DNA from: Parvularcula sp. LCG005
GTDB taxonomy: Bacteria > Pseudomonadota > Alphaproteobacteria > Caulobacterales > Parvularculaceae
Assembly (NCBI RefSeq): GCF_032930845.1
Contig: NZ_CP136758.1
Coordinates: 1,751,001-1,815,000, forward strand
Reading direction: 5' to 3'
DNA: 64,000 bases
In this document: positions 9,750 to 18,515 of the stretch, piece after piece
Numbering within the stretch: position 1 is the stretch's first letter
Layout: the number at the start of each line of letters is the position of its first letter
Program-made: the position numbers and the translations under genes
The notes under the pieces: model-generated
What the model saw: only the letters and a program-made list of their open reading frames with translations
Told to the model about the DNA's origin: nothing
The model's database searches: none

Positions 9750-11077
9750 GCCAAGTGATGGACAAGCCTCAAACCACTGCGAAATATCGCGCCTACATCC
9801 TTTTCATTCTCGTGGTCGTCTACACGTTCAACTTCATTGACCGTCAGATTATCGGCATCCTGAAGGAACCGATCAAAGAGGAACTGGGCCTGACCGATAC
9901 GCAGTTGGGCTGGCTCGGCGGCCCGGCCTTTGCCATTTTCTACACCACGCTCGGGGTCCCCATAGCCTGGCTGGCCGATCGAACCAGCAGAACGTGGATT
10001 ATGACCGGCGCATTGTCGATCTGGAGCGCCATGACAGCCGTCTGCGGCCTTGCGATGTCGTTCTGGCAGTTGTTCCTGGCCCGGGTCGGTGTGGGCGTGG
10101 GTGAAGCCGGCGGCGTCGCCCCGGCTTATTCTCTGATCTCGGACTATTTCCCCGAAGACAAGCGCGCGCGCGCTTTGAGCATCTATTCCTTCGGTATACC
10201 GATTGGGAGCGCGATCGGTATCGTGCTGGGCGGTGTCCTCCTCGACCTGATCGGCTGGCGCTACGCTTTCTTCATCGTCGGCATTCTCGGGCTTCTCGTC
10301 GCACCGATCTTTCTCTTCACGGTACGGGAACCCCTGCGCGGCGCCTTCGACGCCGGTGGGGCCACCACGGAAAAGGCCAGCTTTGGCGACGTCATGGCCG
10401 TTATCGCCAAAAAGCCGAGCTTCTGGACGCTGTCCCTGGGCGGCGCCAGTTCCTCCATGATGGGATATGGACTGATCTATTGGCTGCCGTCCTATTATTA
10501 CCGTAGCTTCGGCGACGCGCTGCCCGGCTTTTTCTCGTGGCTGCCTGACTTTCTCGTTCCCAACAATCCGGGGCCGCTGCTTTACGCGTCCTATTTCTAT
10601 GGCGCGATCCTGTTGTTTGGCGGGATGCTGGGCGTCTGGGCCGGTGGTTGGGCGGCTGACAAATTCGGCAAGAAGTCGAAAGGCGCCTATGCGATGATCC
10701 CGGCCATCGCGTTTGTCTTCACGATTCCATTCTTCCTGCTGGGCGTTCTGTCAAATTCCCTCCTGGCCGTGTTTCTCGCCTTTATGGTCATCCAGACACT
10801 GAGCCTGATCTGGCTCGGCCCGATCATCACGGCCGTGCAGCATCTGGTGCCGCCAAACATGCGCACAACGGCGTCGGCTATCTTCCTGATGATCAACAAT
10901 CTGATCGGGATCGGGGTCGGGACACTGCTTTTAGGATGGCTGTCGGACGTGATGCGAGAGCAGTTCGGCAATGAGTCCCTGCGCTATGCCCTTTTGTCAG
11001 GGACCGGCTTCTATGCCATTGCCGCGGCGCTGCTGTTCATCACGGCACGGACATTGAAAAAGGACTGGCACCGCTAG
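9746..11077 (+). CDS. MFS transporter, spinster-like
   Basis: A 443-residue major facilitator protein with about twelve membrane helices. The N-terminal YTFNFIDRQIIGILKEPIK and the loop IAWLADRTSRTWIMT are typical of the spinster-like branch found beside TonB receptors in alphaproteobacteria. It would carry the product of the neighbouring periplasmic hydrolase across the inner membrane. Coupled to the hydrolase by ATGA. The substrate is not evident. A strong hairpin overlaps its last codons and ends the operon. Confidence 0.9.
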   Translation: MSQVMDKPQTTAKYRAYILFILVVVYTFNFIDRQIIGILKEPIKEELGLTDTQLGWLGGPAFAIFYTTLGVPIAWLADRTSRTWIMTGALSIWSAMTAVCGLAMSFWQLFLARVGVGVGEAGGVAPAYSLISDYFPEDKRARALSIYSFGIPIGSAIGIVLGGVLLDLIGWRYAFFIVGILGLLVAPIFLFTVREPLRGAFDAGGATTEKASFGDVMAVIAKKPSFWTLSLGGASSSMMGYGLIYWLPSYYYRSFGDALPGFFSWLPDFLVPNNPGPLLYASYFYGAILLFGGMLGVWAGGWAADKFGKKSKGAYAMIPAIAFVFTIPFFLLGVLSNSLLAVFLAFMVIQTLSLIWLGPIITAVQHLVPPNMRTTASAIFLMINNLIGIGVGTLLLGWLSDVMREQFGNESLRYALLSGTGFYAIAAALLFITARTLKKDWHR

Positions 11078-11087
11078 GCGCCAGTCC
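11062..11087. terminator. Bidirectional hairpin between convergent MFS and GH95 genes
   Basis: GGACTGGC and GCCAGTCC form an 8-bp perfect stem with a further GC-rich inner pairing across the MFS stop codon. It sits in the 16-base space between convergent genes and could serve both. No clear T-run is present. Confidence 0.55.
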
Positions 11088-11093
11088 CGTCTC

Positions 11094-13463
11094 TTATTCA
11101 TCAAACCGAAGGGTGACGGGGTCACCGGCTGTCAGCTGAACCTGACGAACCCCGCCGTCAAAGACCTCATTGCGAAGCTGCACCGTCGCCGTCTGGCCGG
11201 AGACCAGCTGCACACGGGTCAGCTGCCCATCGGCCCAATCCAAATCGACTGTCACATCACCCCGCGCGCGCAGGCCGGTGATGGAACCGGTTGGCCATGC
11301 GGACGGCAATGCCGGCAGCAGATGGATCTCATCATGCTGGCTCTGCAGCAGCATTTCGCCCACACCAGACGCTGCGCCGAAATTGCCGTCAATCTGGAAC
11401 GGCGGGTGTGTATCGAACAGGTTCGGCAGTGTACTGCCGGTCAACTGTTCCTGAAGCAGCTTGTAGGCGCGGTCACCATCGTGAAGACGGGCCCACAGAT
11501 TGATCTTCCAAGCCTTGCTCCAGCCGGTGCCGCCATCGCCGCGGGCGTTCAGGATGGTTCTGGCCGCATCCGCCAGTTCCGGCTCATTGGCGACATCGAT
11601 CTGGCGTCCGGGATGCAGCGCATAAAGCTGGGAGATGTGACGATGCTCATTGTCCTGCTCATCAAGATCTTCCTTCCACTCCTGTAGCTGCCCCCATGAG
11701 CCAATTTTCAGCCCCGGGTCCATCTGCATCCGCTTGGCGGCCAGCGTGTCGGCGAAGGCGTCATCACCCAGGATACGGGCCGCCTCTTCCGTGTTGCGGA
11801 ACAGGTCATAGACCAGCTGTTGCGACATCGCCGCGCCAAGAACGAAAGGTCCGTGTTCGGGGCTGAAGCTTGGCGCGACCACGAGCTTGCCGTCGCGTGG
11901 ATCCTCGACCAGCGCGGTCAGCCACGGTTGCGCAGCGCCTTTCATGATCGGGTAGACGCTTTCAAGCACTGTCTTGTCCGCCGTATACCGATAATGATCG
12001 TAGAGATGCTGGCTGAGCCACGCTGCGCCTTCGGGTTGCCAGAAGGCGGTGGGCCATTCAATTAGCCCAGTAAACCCGTAGATATTGGTGTTGAGAAAGA
12101 CCGCCCATCCCTCATCCGACCCCAGAATTTTCTGGGCAGAGGCTTGTCCCGCCTCGCTCAATTGGCGCGTGAACTCGATGAACGGCGGAAGCGTCTCAGA
12201 CAGGTTCAGGAAGTCAGCGGGCCAATAGTTCATCTGCAAATTGACATTGACGTGGTAATCGCCGTTCCACGGCGGAGTCTTGGAATTGTTCCAGACGCCC
12301 TGCAGATTGGCTGGCAGTGATCCTTCGCGCGATGAGGATATCAACAGATAACGTGCATAAGCGAAATATAGCGCCTCAAGATAGCGCTGATCTGGTTCGG
12401 TCAAGGTCAAATAGGACGCAAGCAGATCATCGGTCATATGCTCTGTCGCATGCTGACCAATATCAAGGTCCACACGGTCCGCAATTGTGCGGTAGTCATC
12501 TGTGTGATGCGCCAGAACGTCGGTCCAACCGGCCGAACGAGCCGCGGTTGCACGGTCCACAACGCCCGCTAGAGGGTCATCGCCCCGATAGGAAGGATAG
12601 TCGGGGGCGTAGTTGGTGCCCGCCGCAACAAAGACCGTGACGTAGCTCGCGTTCGTGACCTGCAGCCCATCGCCGTTTGGCGTGACGTCGCCATCACTGT
12701 CCACTTCCAGATGGGTGGCATAGACGAGGCCGTTATCATCAAGCGCGCCCTGTGCCGTCAGCCCTGTGGATGAGCTATCAAAACTCACTGTACGGTTGTC
12801 GGGAATATCGAATGAAATGCTTGCCGATACGGGTGGACCATCGATCTCGTAACGGGCAACGATGACCTGGTCCGGAAAGCTGGCAATATATCGCTGACTG
12901 AACGATCGATCGCCAACATCGTACGCTACGGTTGCCATGGCATCATCCAGGCTCAGCTCGCGGCGATAGTTCGTCACATTGCTATCGCCCAGACCGAAAT
13001 CCACAACGACTTCACCAAAGCTCTGATAATGTCCGTAGCCTGTCATATTCTGGCCAAGACGCTCAGCGGCCTCTTCCGGCGTCATTGGTCCATTTTCGAT
13101 GATGTCCGCCGTCACCGCCTTGACCTCATCGGCAAGAGACCCTTCCGTCAGCCCGAAATTATACCCTTCCTGCGAGCCCGGCCCACCAGTCCACAGCGTC
13201 TTCTCATTGAATTGAAGACGGTCAGTAGATGGCGCGCCCGTTACCATCGCGCCCATTGCCCCATTGCCGATAGGCAGACCGTTGGGCTCCCAATCGGCCG
13301 CTGGTTCATCATATTGAAGTCGCAATAACGGCAGGTCTCTTTCGACGGGTCCGGCTTGAGCCGGCGCCGCGACAGGGTCTTGTGCCGCGCTCTTCTTAAC
13401 GTCCGGCGACTGGCCACAGGCGCAAAGCGCGATGAGGGCTGCAGAAAGGTAAAGGGTTTTCAT
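11094..13463 (-). CDS. GH95 alpha-L-fucosidase, lipoprotein
   Basis: A 789-residue family 95 glycoside hydrolase, an inverting 1,2-alpha-L-fucosidase family active on the fucosyl-galactose end of xyloglucan side chains and host glycans. The N terminus is a lipoprotein signal (LCAC, Cys16), so it is probably tethered to a membrane facing the periplasm. The GH95 N domain starts at about 46 (LRLQYDEPAADWEPNGLPIG). The asparagines that activate water in this family are in HVNVNLQMNYW (about N406, N408), the acid is in SFSPEHG, and FQIDGNFG holds the conserved Asp. Its start overlaps the FAH hydrolase stop as ATGA with GAGGAG upstream: it is the last gene of the fucose operon. Confidence 0.95.
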   Translation of the reverse strand: MKTLYLSAALIALCACGQSPDVKKSAAQDPVAAPAQAGPVERDLPLLRLQYDEPAADWEPNGLPIGNGAMGAMVTGAPSTDRLQFNEKTLWTGGPGSQEGYNFGLTEGSLADEVKAVTADIIENGPMTPEEAAERLGQNMTGYGHYQSFGEVVVDFGLGDSNVTNYRRELSLDDAMATVAYDVGDRSFSQRYIASFPDQVIVARYEIDGPPVSASISFDIPDNRTVSFDSSSTGLTAQGALDDNGLVYATHLEVDSDGDVTPNGDGLQVTNASYVTVFVAAGTNYAPDYPSYRGDDPLAGVVDRATAARSAGWTDVLAHHTDDYRTIADRVDLDIGQHATEHMTDDLLASYLTLTEPDQRYLEALYFAYARYLLISSSREGSLPANLQGVWNNSKTPPWNGDYHVNVNLQMNYWPADFLNLSETLPPFIEFTRQLSEAGQASAQKILGSDEGWAVFLNTNIYGFTGLIEWPTAFWQPEGAAWLSQHLYDHYRYTADKTVLESVYPIMKGAAQPWLTALVEDPRDGKLVVAPSFSPEHGPFVLGAAMSQQLVYDLFRNTEEAARILGDDAFADTLAAKRMQMDPGLKIGSWGQLQEWKEDLDEQDNEHRHISQLYALHPGRQIDVANEPELADAARTILNARGDGGTGWSKAWKINLWARLHDGDRAYKLLQEQLTGSTLPNLFDTHPPFQIDGNFGAASGVGEMLLQSQHDEIHLLPALPSAWPTGSITGLRARGDVTVDLDWADGQLTRVQLVSGQTATVQLRNEVFDGGVRQVQLTAGDPVTLRFDE

Positions 13464-14314
13464 GATTGCTCCTCATACGCCACAACAAGCTGATGTTGCT
13501 CCCCCAGCCCATCAATACCCAGTGCCATACGGTCACCGGCATTGAGAAAGACGGGCGGCTTTTGACCGAGACCAACGCCGGGCGGCGTACCGGACGAAAT
13601 GATATCCCCCGGCTCGAGCGTCATGAACCGGCTGATATAGGAAACAAGGAACGCTGGACCGAAAATCATCGTCTTTGTCGATCCATCCTGATACTGATGG
13701 CCATTGACCTTGAGCCACATGCCAAGAGACAGCGGATCAGGCACTTCATCTGGGGTCACAAGCCACGGGCCGATTGGACCGAAGGTGTCGCATCCCTTCC
13801 CCTTCATCCACTGGCCGCCCATTTCGATCTGGAATGCGCGCTCCGAAATGTCGTTGATGACGCAATAACCTGCGACATGGTTCAACGCGTTGGCCTCCGA
13901 TACGTGCCGGGTTGTCTTGCCAATGACAATGCCCAGCTCGACCTCCCAGTCCATCTTTGTTGAGCCGAGGGGCTTGATGACATCGTCATTCGGACCACAG
14001 ATTGATGACGTCGCCTTGGCAAAAAGGATGGGCTCGGTGGGCGGCTCGGCCCCGGTCTCAGCCGCGTGATCTGCATAATTCAGACCGACACAGATGAATT
14101 TCGGCACATGCCCCACACAGGGGCCGACGCGCTCCGTCATCGGGATGACTGGAAGGGTCGAAAGATCAACGCTGGCAAGGGCTCGGAGGTTGTCAGGATC
14201 GAGATCCGAACCGGCCAGATCTGTGACGTGCCCGCTTAAATCTCGCCATTTTCCGTCAGCATCAACGACCGCTGGTCGCTCCTGTCCGGGCGCTCCAACA
14301 CGCAGGAATTTCAT
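13460..14314 (-). CDS. FAH-family 2,4-diketo-3-deoxy-L-fuconate hydrolase
   Basis: A 284-residue fumarylacetoacetate-hydrolase-family enzyme. The metal site is seen in DWEVELGIVIGK and ISERAFQIEMGG, and the family segment SGTPPGVGLG is near the C terminus. In the oxidative L-fucose route this fold splits 2,4-diketo-3-deoxy-L-fuconate into pyruvate and L-lactate. The assignment to fuconate rather than rhamnonate rests on context: SDR, dehydratase, lactonase, fucP and alpha-fucosidase share the transcript. A GAGGAC ribosome site precedes the ATG. Confidence 0.88.
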   Translation of the reverse strand: MKFLRVGAPGQERPAVVDADGKWRDLSGHVTDLAGSDLDPDNLRALASVDLSTLPVIPMTERVGPCVGHVPKFICVGLNYADHAAETGAEPPTEPILFAKATSSICGPNDDVIKPLGSTKMDWEVELGIVIGKTTRHVSEANALNHVAGYCVINDISERAFQIEMGGQWMKGKGCDTFGPIGPWLVTPDEVPDPLSLGMWLKVNGHQYQDGSTKTMIFGPAFLVSYISRFMTLEPGDIISSGTPPGVGLGQKPPVFLNAGDRMALGIDGLGEQHQLVVAYEEQS

Positions 14315-14335
14315 GGCTTGTCCTCTTTCAAGTCG

Positions 14336-15067
14336 TCAGTTTGACCAGGCACCGTCTATGATGGCGGATGTGCCCGTTACGAATGCTGCGTCATCGCTCG
14401 CCAGATAAGTGGCCAGGCCCGCGATCTCTTCTGCCTTCCCGAGACGGCCCATGGGCTGTCTGGAAACGAAGGCTTTCATTGCAGCCTCATAATCGCCGGT
14501 GTCTTTGAGACGTTGCCGCAGGGAAGGCGTATCGATGGTTCCCGGACAGATGGCGTTGCAACGGATATTCCTGTCAACGTAATCAGCCGCGACCGCCTTT
14601 GTCATGCCGATGACCGCCGCCTTGGTCACGCTGTACGCAAAGCGATTTGGCACGCCTTTGATTGAACTGGCGACAGATGACATATTGATGATCGATCCGC
14701 CCCCAGCCGAAATCATGCCCGGCAGAAATGTACGGATCATCCGGTACATGCTGGTGACATTGATGTCACAGGAGCGTGACCAGGCGTCTTCATCTGTCTC
14801 CAGAATGGCGCCCGCGTGGACCCACCCTGCACAATTGAACAAAATATCGATATTCCCGGCACGCTGATGCGCCTCAGCGATACTGTCCGGAGACGTCACA
14901 TCCAGATGAAACGCATCGGCAAAACCGTGGTCAGAAAGACCTTGAGCGTTCACATCAGTCGCGATGACTTCTGCGCCTTCCGCCGCGAAACGCTCCGCCG
15001 TTGCCAGACCGATTCCCTGCGCCGCCGCGGTGATGAGGGCGCGCTTGCCCGCTAGCCGTTTACTCAT
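14336..15067 (-). CDS. SDR 2-keto-3-deoxy-L-fuconate dehydrogenase
   Basis: A 243-residue short-chain dehydrogenase with the cofactor motif ITAAAQGIGLA at about 11-20, NCAG near residue 77, the catalytic Ser in NMSSVASS and the Tyr-Lys pair in FAYSVTKAA. It closely resembles the BDH2/2-keto-3-deoxyfuconate dehydrogenase branch and would oxidise 2-keto-3-deoxy-L-fuconate at C4 with NAD. The ATG at 15067 lies two bases past the dehydratase stop; longer readings are unlikely. The chain ends SAIIDGAWSN, normal for the family. Confidence 0.9.
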   Translation of the reverse strand: MSKRLAGKRALITAAAQGIGLATAERFAAEGAEVIATDVNAQGLSDHGFADAFHLDVTSPDSIAEAHQRAGNIDILFNCAGWVHAGAILETDEDAWSRSCDINVTSMYRMIRTFLPGMISAGGGSIINMSSVASSIKGVPNRFAYSVTKAAVIGMTKAVAADYVDRNIRCNAICPGTIDTPSLRQRLKDTGDYEAAMKAFVSRQPMGRLGKAEEIAGLATYLASDDAAFVTGTSAIIDGAWSN

Positions 15068-15068
15068 C

Positions 15069-16277
15069 TCAACGCGCTCCTGCAGCCGTAGGCAGGCATG
15101 CCGGCCCGATCGGTTCAAATGATTTATAGGTCAGCAGAAACTCCTGATGCCCCAATGCCTCGGATGCGGTCTGTTGGCCGCGGGCCGTATTGACGACGCA
15201 GTCGTAGATTTCCGATCCCACATCTTCGAGTGTGGCGTCCGTTTCCAGAATACGCCCGGCGTCAATATCCATGTCTTCCGTCAGCTTGCGGTATGTTTCC
15301 GGATTTGCGCAGATCTTGATGACCGGCGATATGGCTGAGCCAACGACGGATCCACGACCTGTCGTGAACAGAACAAGATGGGCGCCACAGGCGATCATCT
15401 CGACGATTTCAGCGTTGTCGGCAATATTCGGAAAGCCAAAACGCGGCTCGCCATCGGGCACCACGTCGAGCAGATAAAGTCCCGGTCCCGGGGGCACGTC
15501 ACCCGGCTTGATAATGCCGCTGATCTTGGACGAGCCCGACTTGGCGTAGGCCCCCATGGATTTCTCTTCGATCGTCGTCAGGCCACCATCCGCATTGCCT
15601 GGCGCAAAGCTGCCAAAGCCCAGTGTACTGTAATATCGCTCCGCCTTTTCAACGGACTCGCGGATAAATGCGCCGAGCTCAGGCGTCAGGGCCCGATCCT
15701 CCATGATCGCCTCGCAACCGATCAGCTCCCCGGTCTCTTCGAAAATACACGTGGCGTCCTCAGCAACCAGTTGATCAAAGCAGCGTCCAACCGCCGGGTT
15801 CGCCGTAATACCGCTTGTCCCATCAGAACCACCGCAGATCGTGCCGACAATCAGCTCACTGACATCCATATCCACACGCTCGGTCTGCGCTGTCGCCGCT
15901 GCGCGCGTCCGCCTGACAGCCTCGACGCCAAGATCAATGGTCTTGCGCGTTCCGCCGCTCTCCTGAATCACCAGTAGCTCCGCTGGACGACCGCTTGCTT
16001 CGACCGCCCGAAGAAGGCCGTTGCGCTGAAAGCTTTCACACCCCAGAGACACCAGGACCACAGACCCCACATTGGGATGGGTGCACAACGCCTTCATCAA
16101 GCGATTGGCATACTGATTAGGAAAACATCCCGGAAAGCCGATCAGATGGACATCGGGATCGTTCGTTGCGCTGACGATCTGTCGCGCCACATGGTGGGCA
16201 CATTCAACAAGATACGCCACCACCGTCACATCGCGGATGCCCTTGCGACCATCCTGTCTTAAATACCCTTGAAACAT
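15069..16277 (-). CDS. UxaA-family sugar-acid dehydratase, large (catalytic) subunit
   Basis: A 402-residue C-terminal-type subunit of the altronate/galactarate dehydratase family (UxaA/GarD_C). Family segments seen are GFPGCFPNQYANR, GTICGGSDGTSGITANPAVG, the FTTGRGSVVGSAISPVIKICANP segment (near 300) and conserved cysteines expected to hold the metal or iron-sulfur site. It starts within the stop of the small subunit (TAATG). In this operon it fills the place of L-fuconate dehydratase, which in the classical pathway is an enolase-superfamily enzyme. That substrate is inferred from neighbours; altronate is less likely because no uronate genes are present. Confidence 0.87.
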   Translation of the reverse strand: MFQGYLRQDGRKGIRDVTVVAYLVECAHHVARQIVSATNDPDVHLIGFPGCFPNQYANRLMKALCTHPNVGSVVLVSLGCESFQRNGLLRAVEASGRPAELLVIQESGGTRKTIDLGVEAVRRTRAAATAQTERVDMDVSELIVGTICGGSDGTSGITANPAVGRCFDQLVAEDATCIFEETGELIGCEAIMEDRALTPELGAFIRESVEKAERYYSTLGFGSFAPGNADGGLTTIEEKSMGAYAKSGSSKISGIIKPGDVPPGPGLYLLDVVPDGEPRFGFPNIADNAEIVEMIACGAHLVLFTTGRGSVVGSAISPVIKICANPETYRKLTEDMDIDAGRILETDATLEDVGSEIYDCVVNTARGQQTASEALGHQEFLLTYKSFEPIGPACLPTAAGAR

Positions 16278-16615
16278 TATGAACCGTCCTGCGCGTCACC
16301 GCGGTCGTGTGTTGAAATATACTGACTTGCCATATTGTGCGTGTGAAGATGGTCACCGCGTTTGACGTCATGGGTCACGATGCCGATAGGAGCACCGTAT
16401 TTCACGACTTCCTCACCCATCTTCATATCCTGCCGCGCGATTTTATGTCCCGAGCCAATCCGGTTCGGCATCTCGAACGTCTCGGCATCGACCAGAATTA
16501 CCTGCCCTGCCTCGATCGATGTCGGCAGGAGAACCACATTATCGGTCGGGTGGAGCAGAATTGTTCGCACCGGAACAACGTCAGAGACAGGGACTGTACC
16601 CGTTCTTGTCATCAC
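16277..16615 (-). CDS. UxaA-family dehydratase, small SAF-domain subunit
   Basis: A 112-residue protein matching the N-terminal SAF domain of altronate/galactarate dehydratases, which in many species is fused to the large subunit. It shows the core strand IGSGHKIARQDMKMGEEVVKYG and the end GDHLHTHNMAS, whose histidines belong to the family signature. Two starts are possible: GTG at 16615 (overlapping the upstream stop as GTGA) or ATG at 16612 (TGATG). Together with the next gene it forms the split dehydratase. Confidence 0.87.
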   Translation of the reverse strand: MMTRTGTVPVSDVVPVRTILLHPTDNVVLLPTSIEAGQVILVDAETFEMPNRIGSGHKIARQDMKMGEEVVKYGAPIGIVTHDVKRGDHLHTHNMASQYISTHDRGDAQDGS

Positions 16616-17682
16616 ATCAGTTCTCCACTCAAACCCGGAATTGCGGCACGCGGATTAATGAGACCCTTTGTTCGCAACTTATCCCAGGCCTTGTTGCTAA
16701 TCGGCTGCCGCAAGGCATCGCCTGCTGCACGCACTTCTTCAATCGAGGCGAAACCCGCCAGCACATTGCCAACGGCGGGGTGAAAAAACGGAAATTGTAG
16801 TGCTGCCCGATGAAGCGGTACGCCAAAATCATGCAGCGTCCGACGCAGCGCATTTGCCTTTTCAGCAATTTCTGCCGGCACGTCGCCGTAATTGTAATAG
16901 GCGCGACCTTCGCCCTTTGTCGCAAGGATGCCGGAATTGAACGGCCCGCCTACGACCAGTTCGATACGCGCATCGAGGCAATGCGCCAGAAAATCGATCG
17001 CTTCTCGCTGCTCAAGCAACGTGTATCGTCCAGCCAGAAGAAACACATCCATGTCGAACAGCACCATGGCATTGCGACACACCTGCCACTCATTCGCGCC
17101 AAGACCGATTGCCTTGACCGCGCCCGAGGATTTCAGCTGCTGCATCGCGCGATAGCCGTTCTTGGCAAAGGCCTCCCAATGGCGCTGGGCCTCAGCGCCG
17201 TGCGTTGCCTCTCCCAGATCATGGGCATACAGAATATCGACTGTCGAGACACCAAGCCGCTCAAGGCTCTGCTCGAAAGAGCGCATGATTCCGTCATAGG
17301 TATAATCAAATACCGGCTCAAAAGGGTAGCCATTGAAGAAGCCGTGGCGCAGTCCCGTCGCCTTCGCCGGGTCAATAGGCTCAAGCCGACGCCCGACTTT
17401 GGTAGAGATCGTCAACTCATCACGATTGACCGAGGCAACGAAACGGCCAAGACGTTCTTCACTCAAACCGAAGCCGTAATGCGGTGCTGTATCGAAATAG
17501 CGCATGCCAAGACGATGCGCTTCACGCATTGTCTCATCGGCCGTCCAGTCCGTTATCTCCGTATACAGATTTCCGATAGGCGCGCAGCCAAAGCCGAGCC
17601 GGTCAATGGACGGCTCATCGCTCTTTCCCCGGAATATTGGCAGGCGATTGGCCTGGGGACGGATTGGTGAAGATGTGGTCAG
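16612..17682 (-). CDS. Aldo/keto reductase, probable L-fucose dehydrogenase (CTG start)
   Basis: A 356-residue aldo/keto reductase of the L-fucose/D-arabinose dehydrogenase type, expected to oxidise L-fucose to L-fuconolactone with NAD(P). The catalytic set is D in YFDTAPHYG, Y in the same segment, K in STKVGRR and H in LYAHDLGEA. The first ATG in frame (17529) would remove the N-terminal beta strand and glycine loop. The frame stays open upstream and encodes DRLGFGCAPIGNLYTEIT, the expected family N terminus, but has no ATG, GTG or TTG back to a stop at 17695. The best start is CTG at 17682, which overlaps the iclR stop as CTGA with GAGGGG 8-9 bases ahead. ATC at 17685 is the alternative. 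Confidence 0.85.
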   Translation of the reverse strand: MTTSSPIRPQANRLPIFRGKSDEPSIDRLGFGCAPIGNLYTEITDWTADETMREAHRLGMRYFDTAPHYGFGLSEERLGRFVASVNRDELTISTKVGRRLEPIDPAKATGLRHGFFNGYPFEPVFDYTYDGIMRSFEQSLERLGVSTVDILYAHDLGEATHGAEAQRHWEAFAKNGYRAMQQLKSSGAVKAIGLGANEWQVCRNAMVLFDMDVFLLAGRYTLLEQREAIDFLAHCLDARIELVVGGPFNSGILATKGEGRAYYNYGDVPAEIAEKANALRRTLHDFGVPLHRAALQFPFFHPAVGNVLAGFASIEEVRAAGDALRQPISNKAWDKLRTKGLINPRAAIPGLSGELM

Positions 17683-18506
17683 GATGGCGCCCCCTCACCC
17701 AGTGAAGGGTTGCCATCAAGGGCTTTCGTTATGGCCGCTACTGCCTCCAGCAGGAATTCACGGCTTTCATCGATCGTCGCGCGCGGCATTTTGACGGCCA
17801 GATAGGGTACGGTCAGTGCAGCAACGGCGCCGCGAGGCCCCATGACCGGTGCCGAGATATCGGTCACCCCATTGACGAATTCACTGGGCGCCATGGCATA
17901 ACCACGCTCAAAGGTCTTGGCCGACGCACGGACAAACCTGGCGATCTCGTCCACATTGGCGGATTCGGAAAAATGCTCACGCCACCGGGCTTTGGTCTCT
18001 TCAGGTTGACCGCCATACAGCATCAGACCTGAATTGGAGTCGATAAGACGTCGGCGGTAACCAACGCGTACAGAAAACCCAAGGTCGCCCGTGCTTTCAA
18101 TCCGGGCAACGACGACAATCTGATCACCAGACGCGACGACCAGATGGCACGACTGTCCAATCTTTTGCACGAGTATCTGCATGACCGGCAAAGCGGACGC
18201 GATCAGCGTCTTCATGGGCGCGCGAGACAGGCCGAGAGTGAACAGGCGGTCGGTCAGGACGTACCCCTCGCCTGCCTGATCCACAGCGATATAGCCGCGA
18301 TACTCAAGCACCTGCAGCATACGGAAGATTTCGCTGAGTGATTTGCCGCATTTTTCAGCGATCTGGGTTGATGTCATGGGCTGCGCCGCGGCCGACATCA
18401 GTTCAAGAATATCGAGGCCTTTCTCGAGCGCTGGGGCACGATATTTCGGCTCGGCTGTGGGGCCGACCAGGCTAAGTTGAGGCTTATTGGGCGAATTGCC
18501 AGACAT
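17679..18506 (-). CDS. IclR-family transcriptional regulator
   Basis: A 275-residue IclR-type regulator with an N-terminal winged helix (about 25-85; LDILELMSAAAQPMTSTQIAEKCGKSLSEIFRMLQVLE) and the C-terminal effector domain, including SCHLVVASGDQIVVVARIES and DISAPVMGPRGAVAALTVPY. It sits inside the fucose operon between the lactonase and the aldo/keto reductase, and is the obvious candidate to sense a fucose pathway intermediate and control fucP and the upstream TonB receptor. AGGA lies 7 bases before the ATG. Confidence 0.93.
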   Translation of the reverse strand: MSGNSPNKPQLSLVGPTAEPKYRAPALEKGLDILELMSAAAQPMTSTQIAEKCGKSLSEIFRMLQVLEYRGYIAVDQAGEGYVLTDRLFTLGLSRAPMKTLIASALPVMQILVQKIGQSCHLVVASGDQIVVVARIESTGDLGFSVRVGYRRRLIDSNSGLMLYGGQPEETKARWREHFSESANVDEIARFVRASAKTFERGYAMAPSEFVNGVTDISAPVMGPRGAVAALTVPYLAVKMPRATIDESREFLLEAVAAITKALDGNPSLGEGAPS

Positions 18507-18515
18507 CAGACGATC

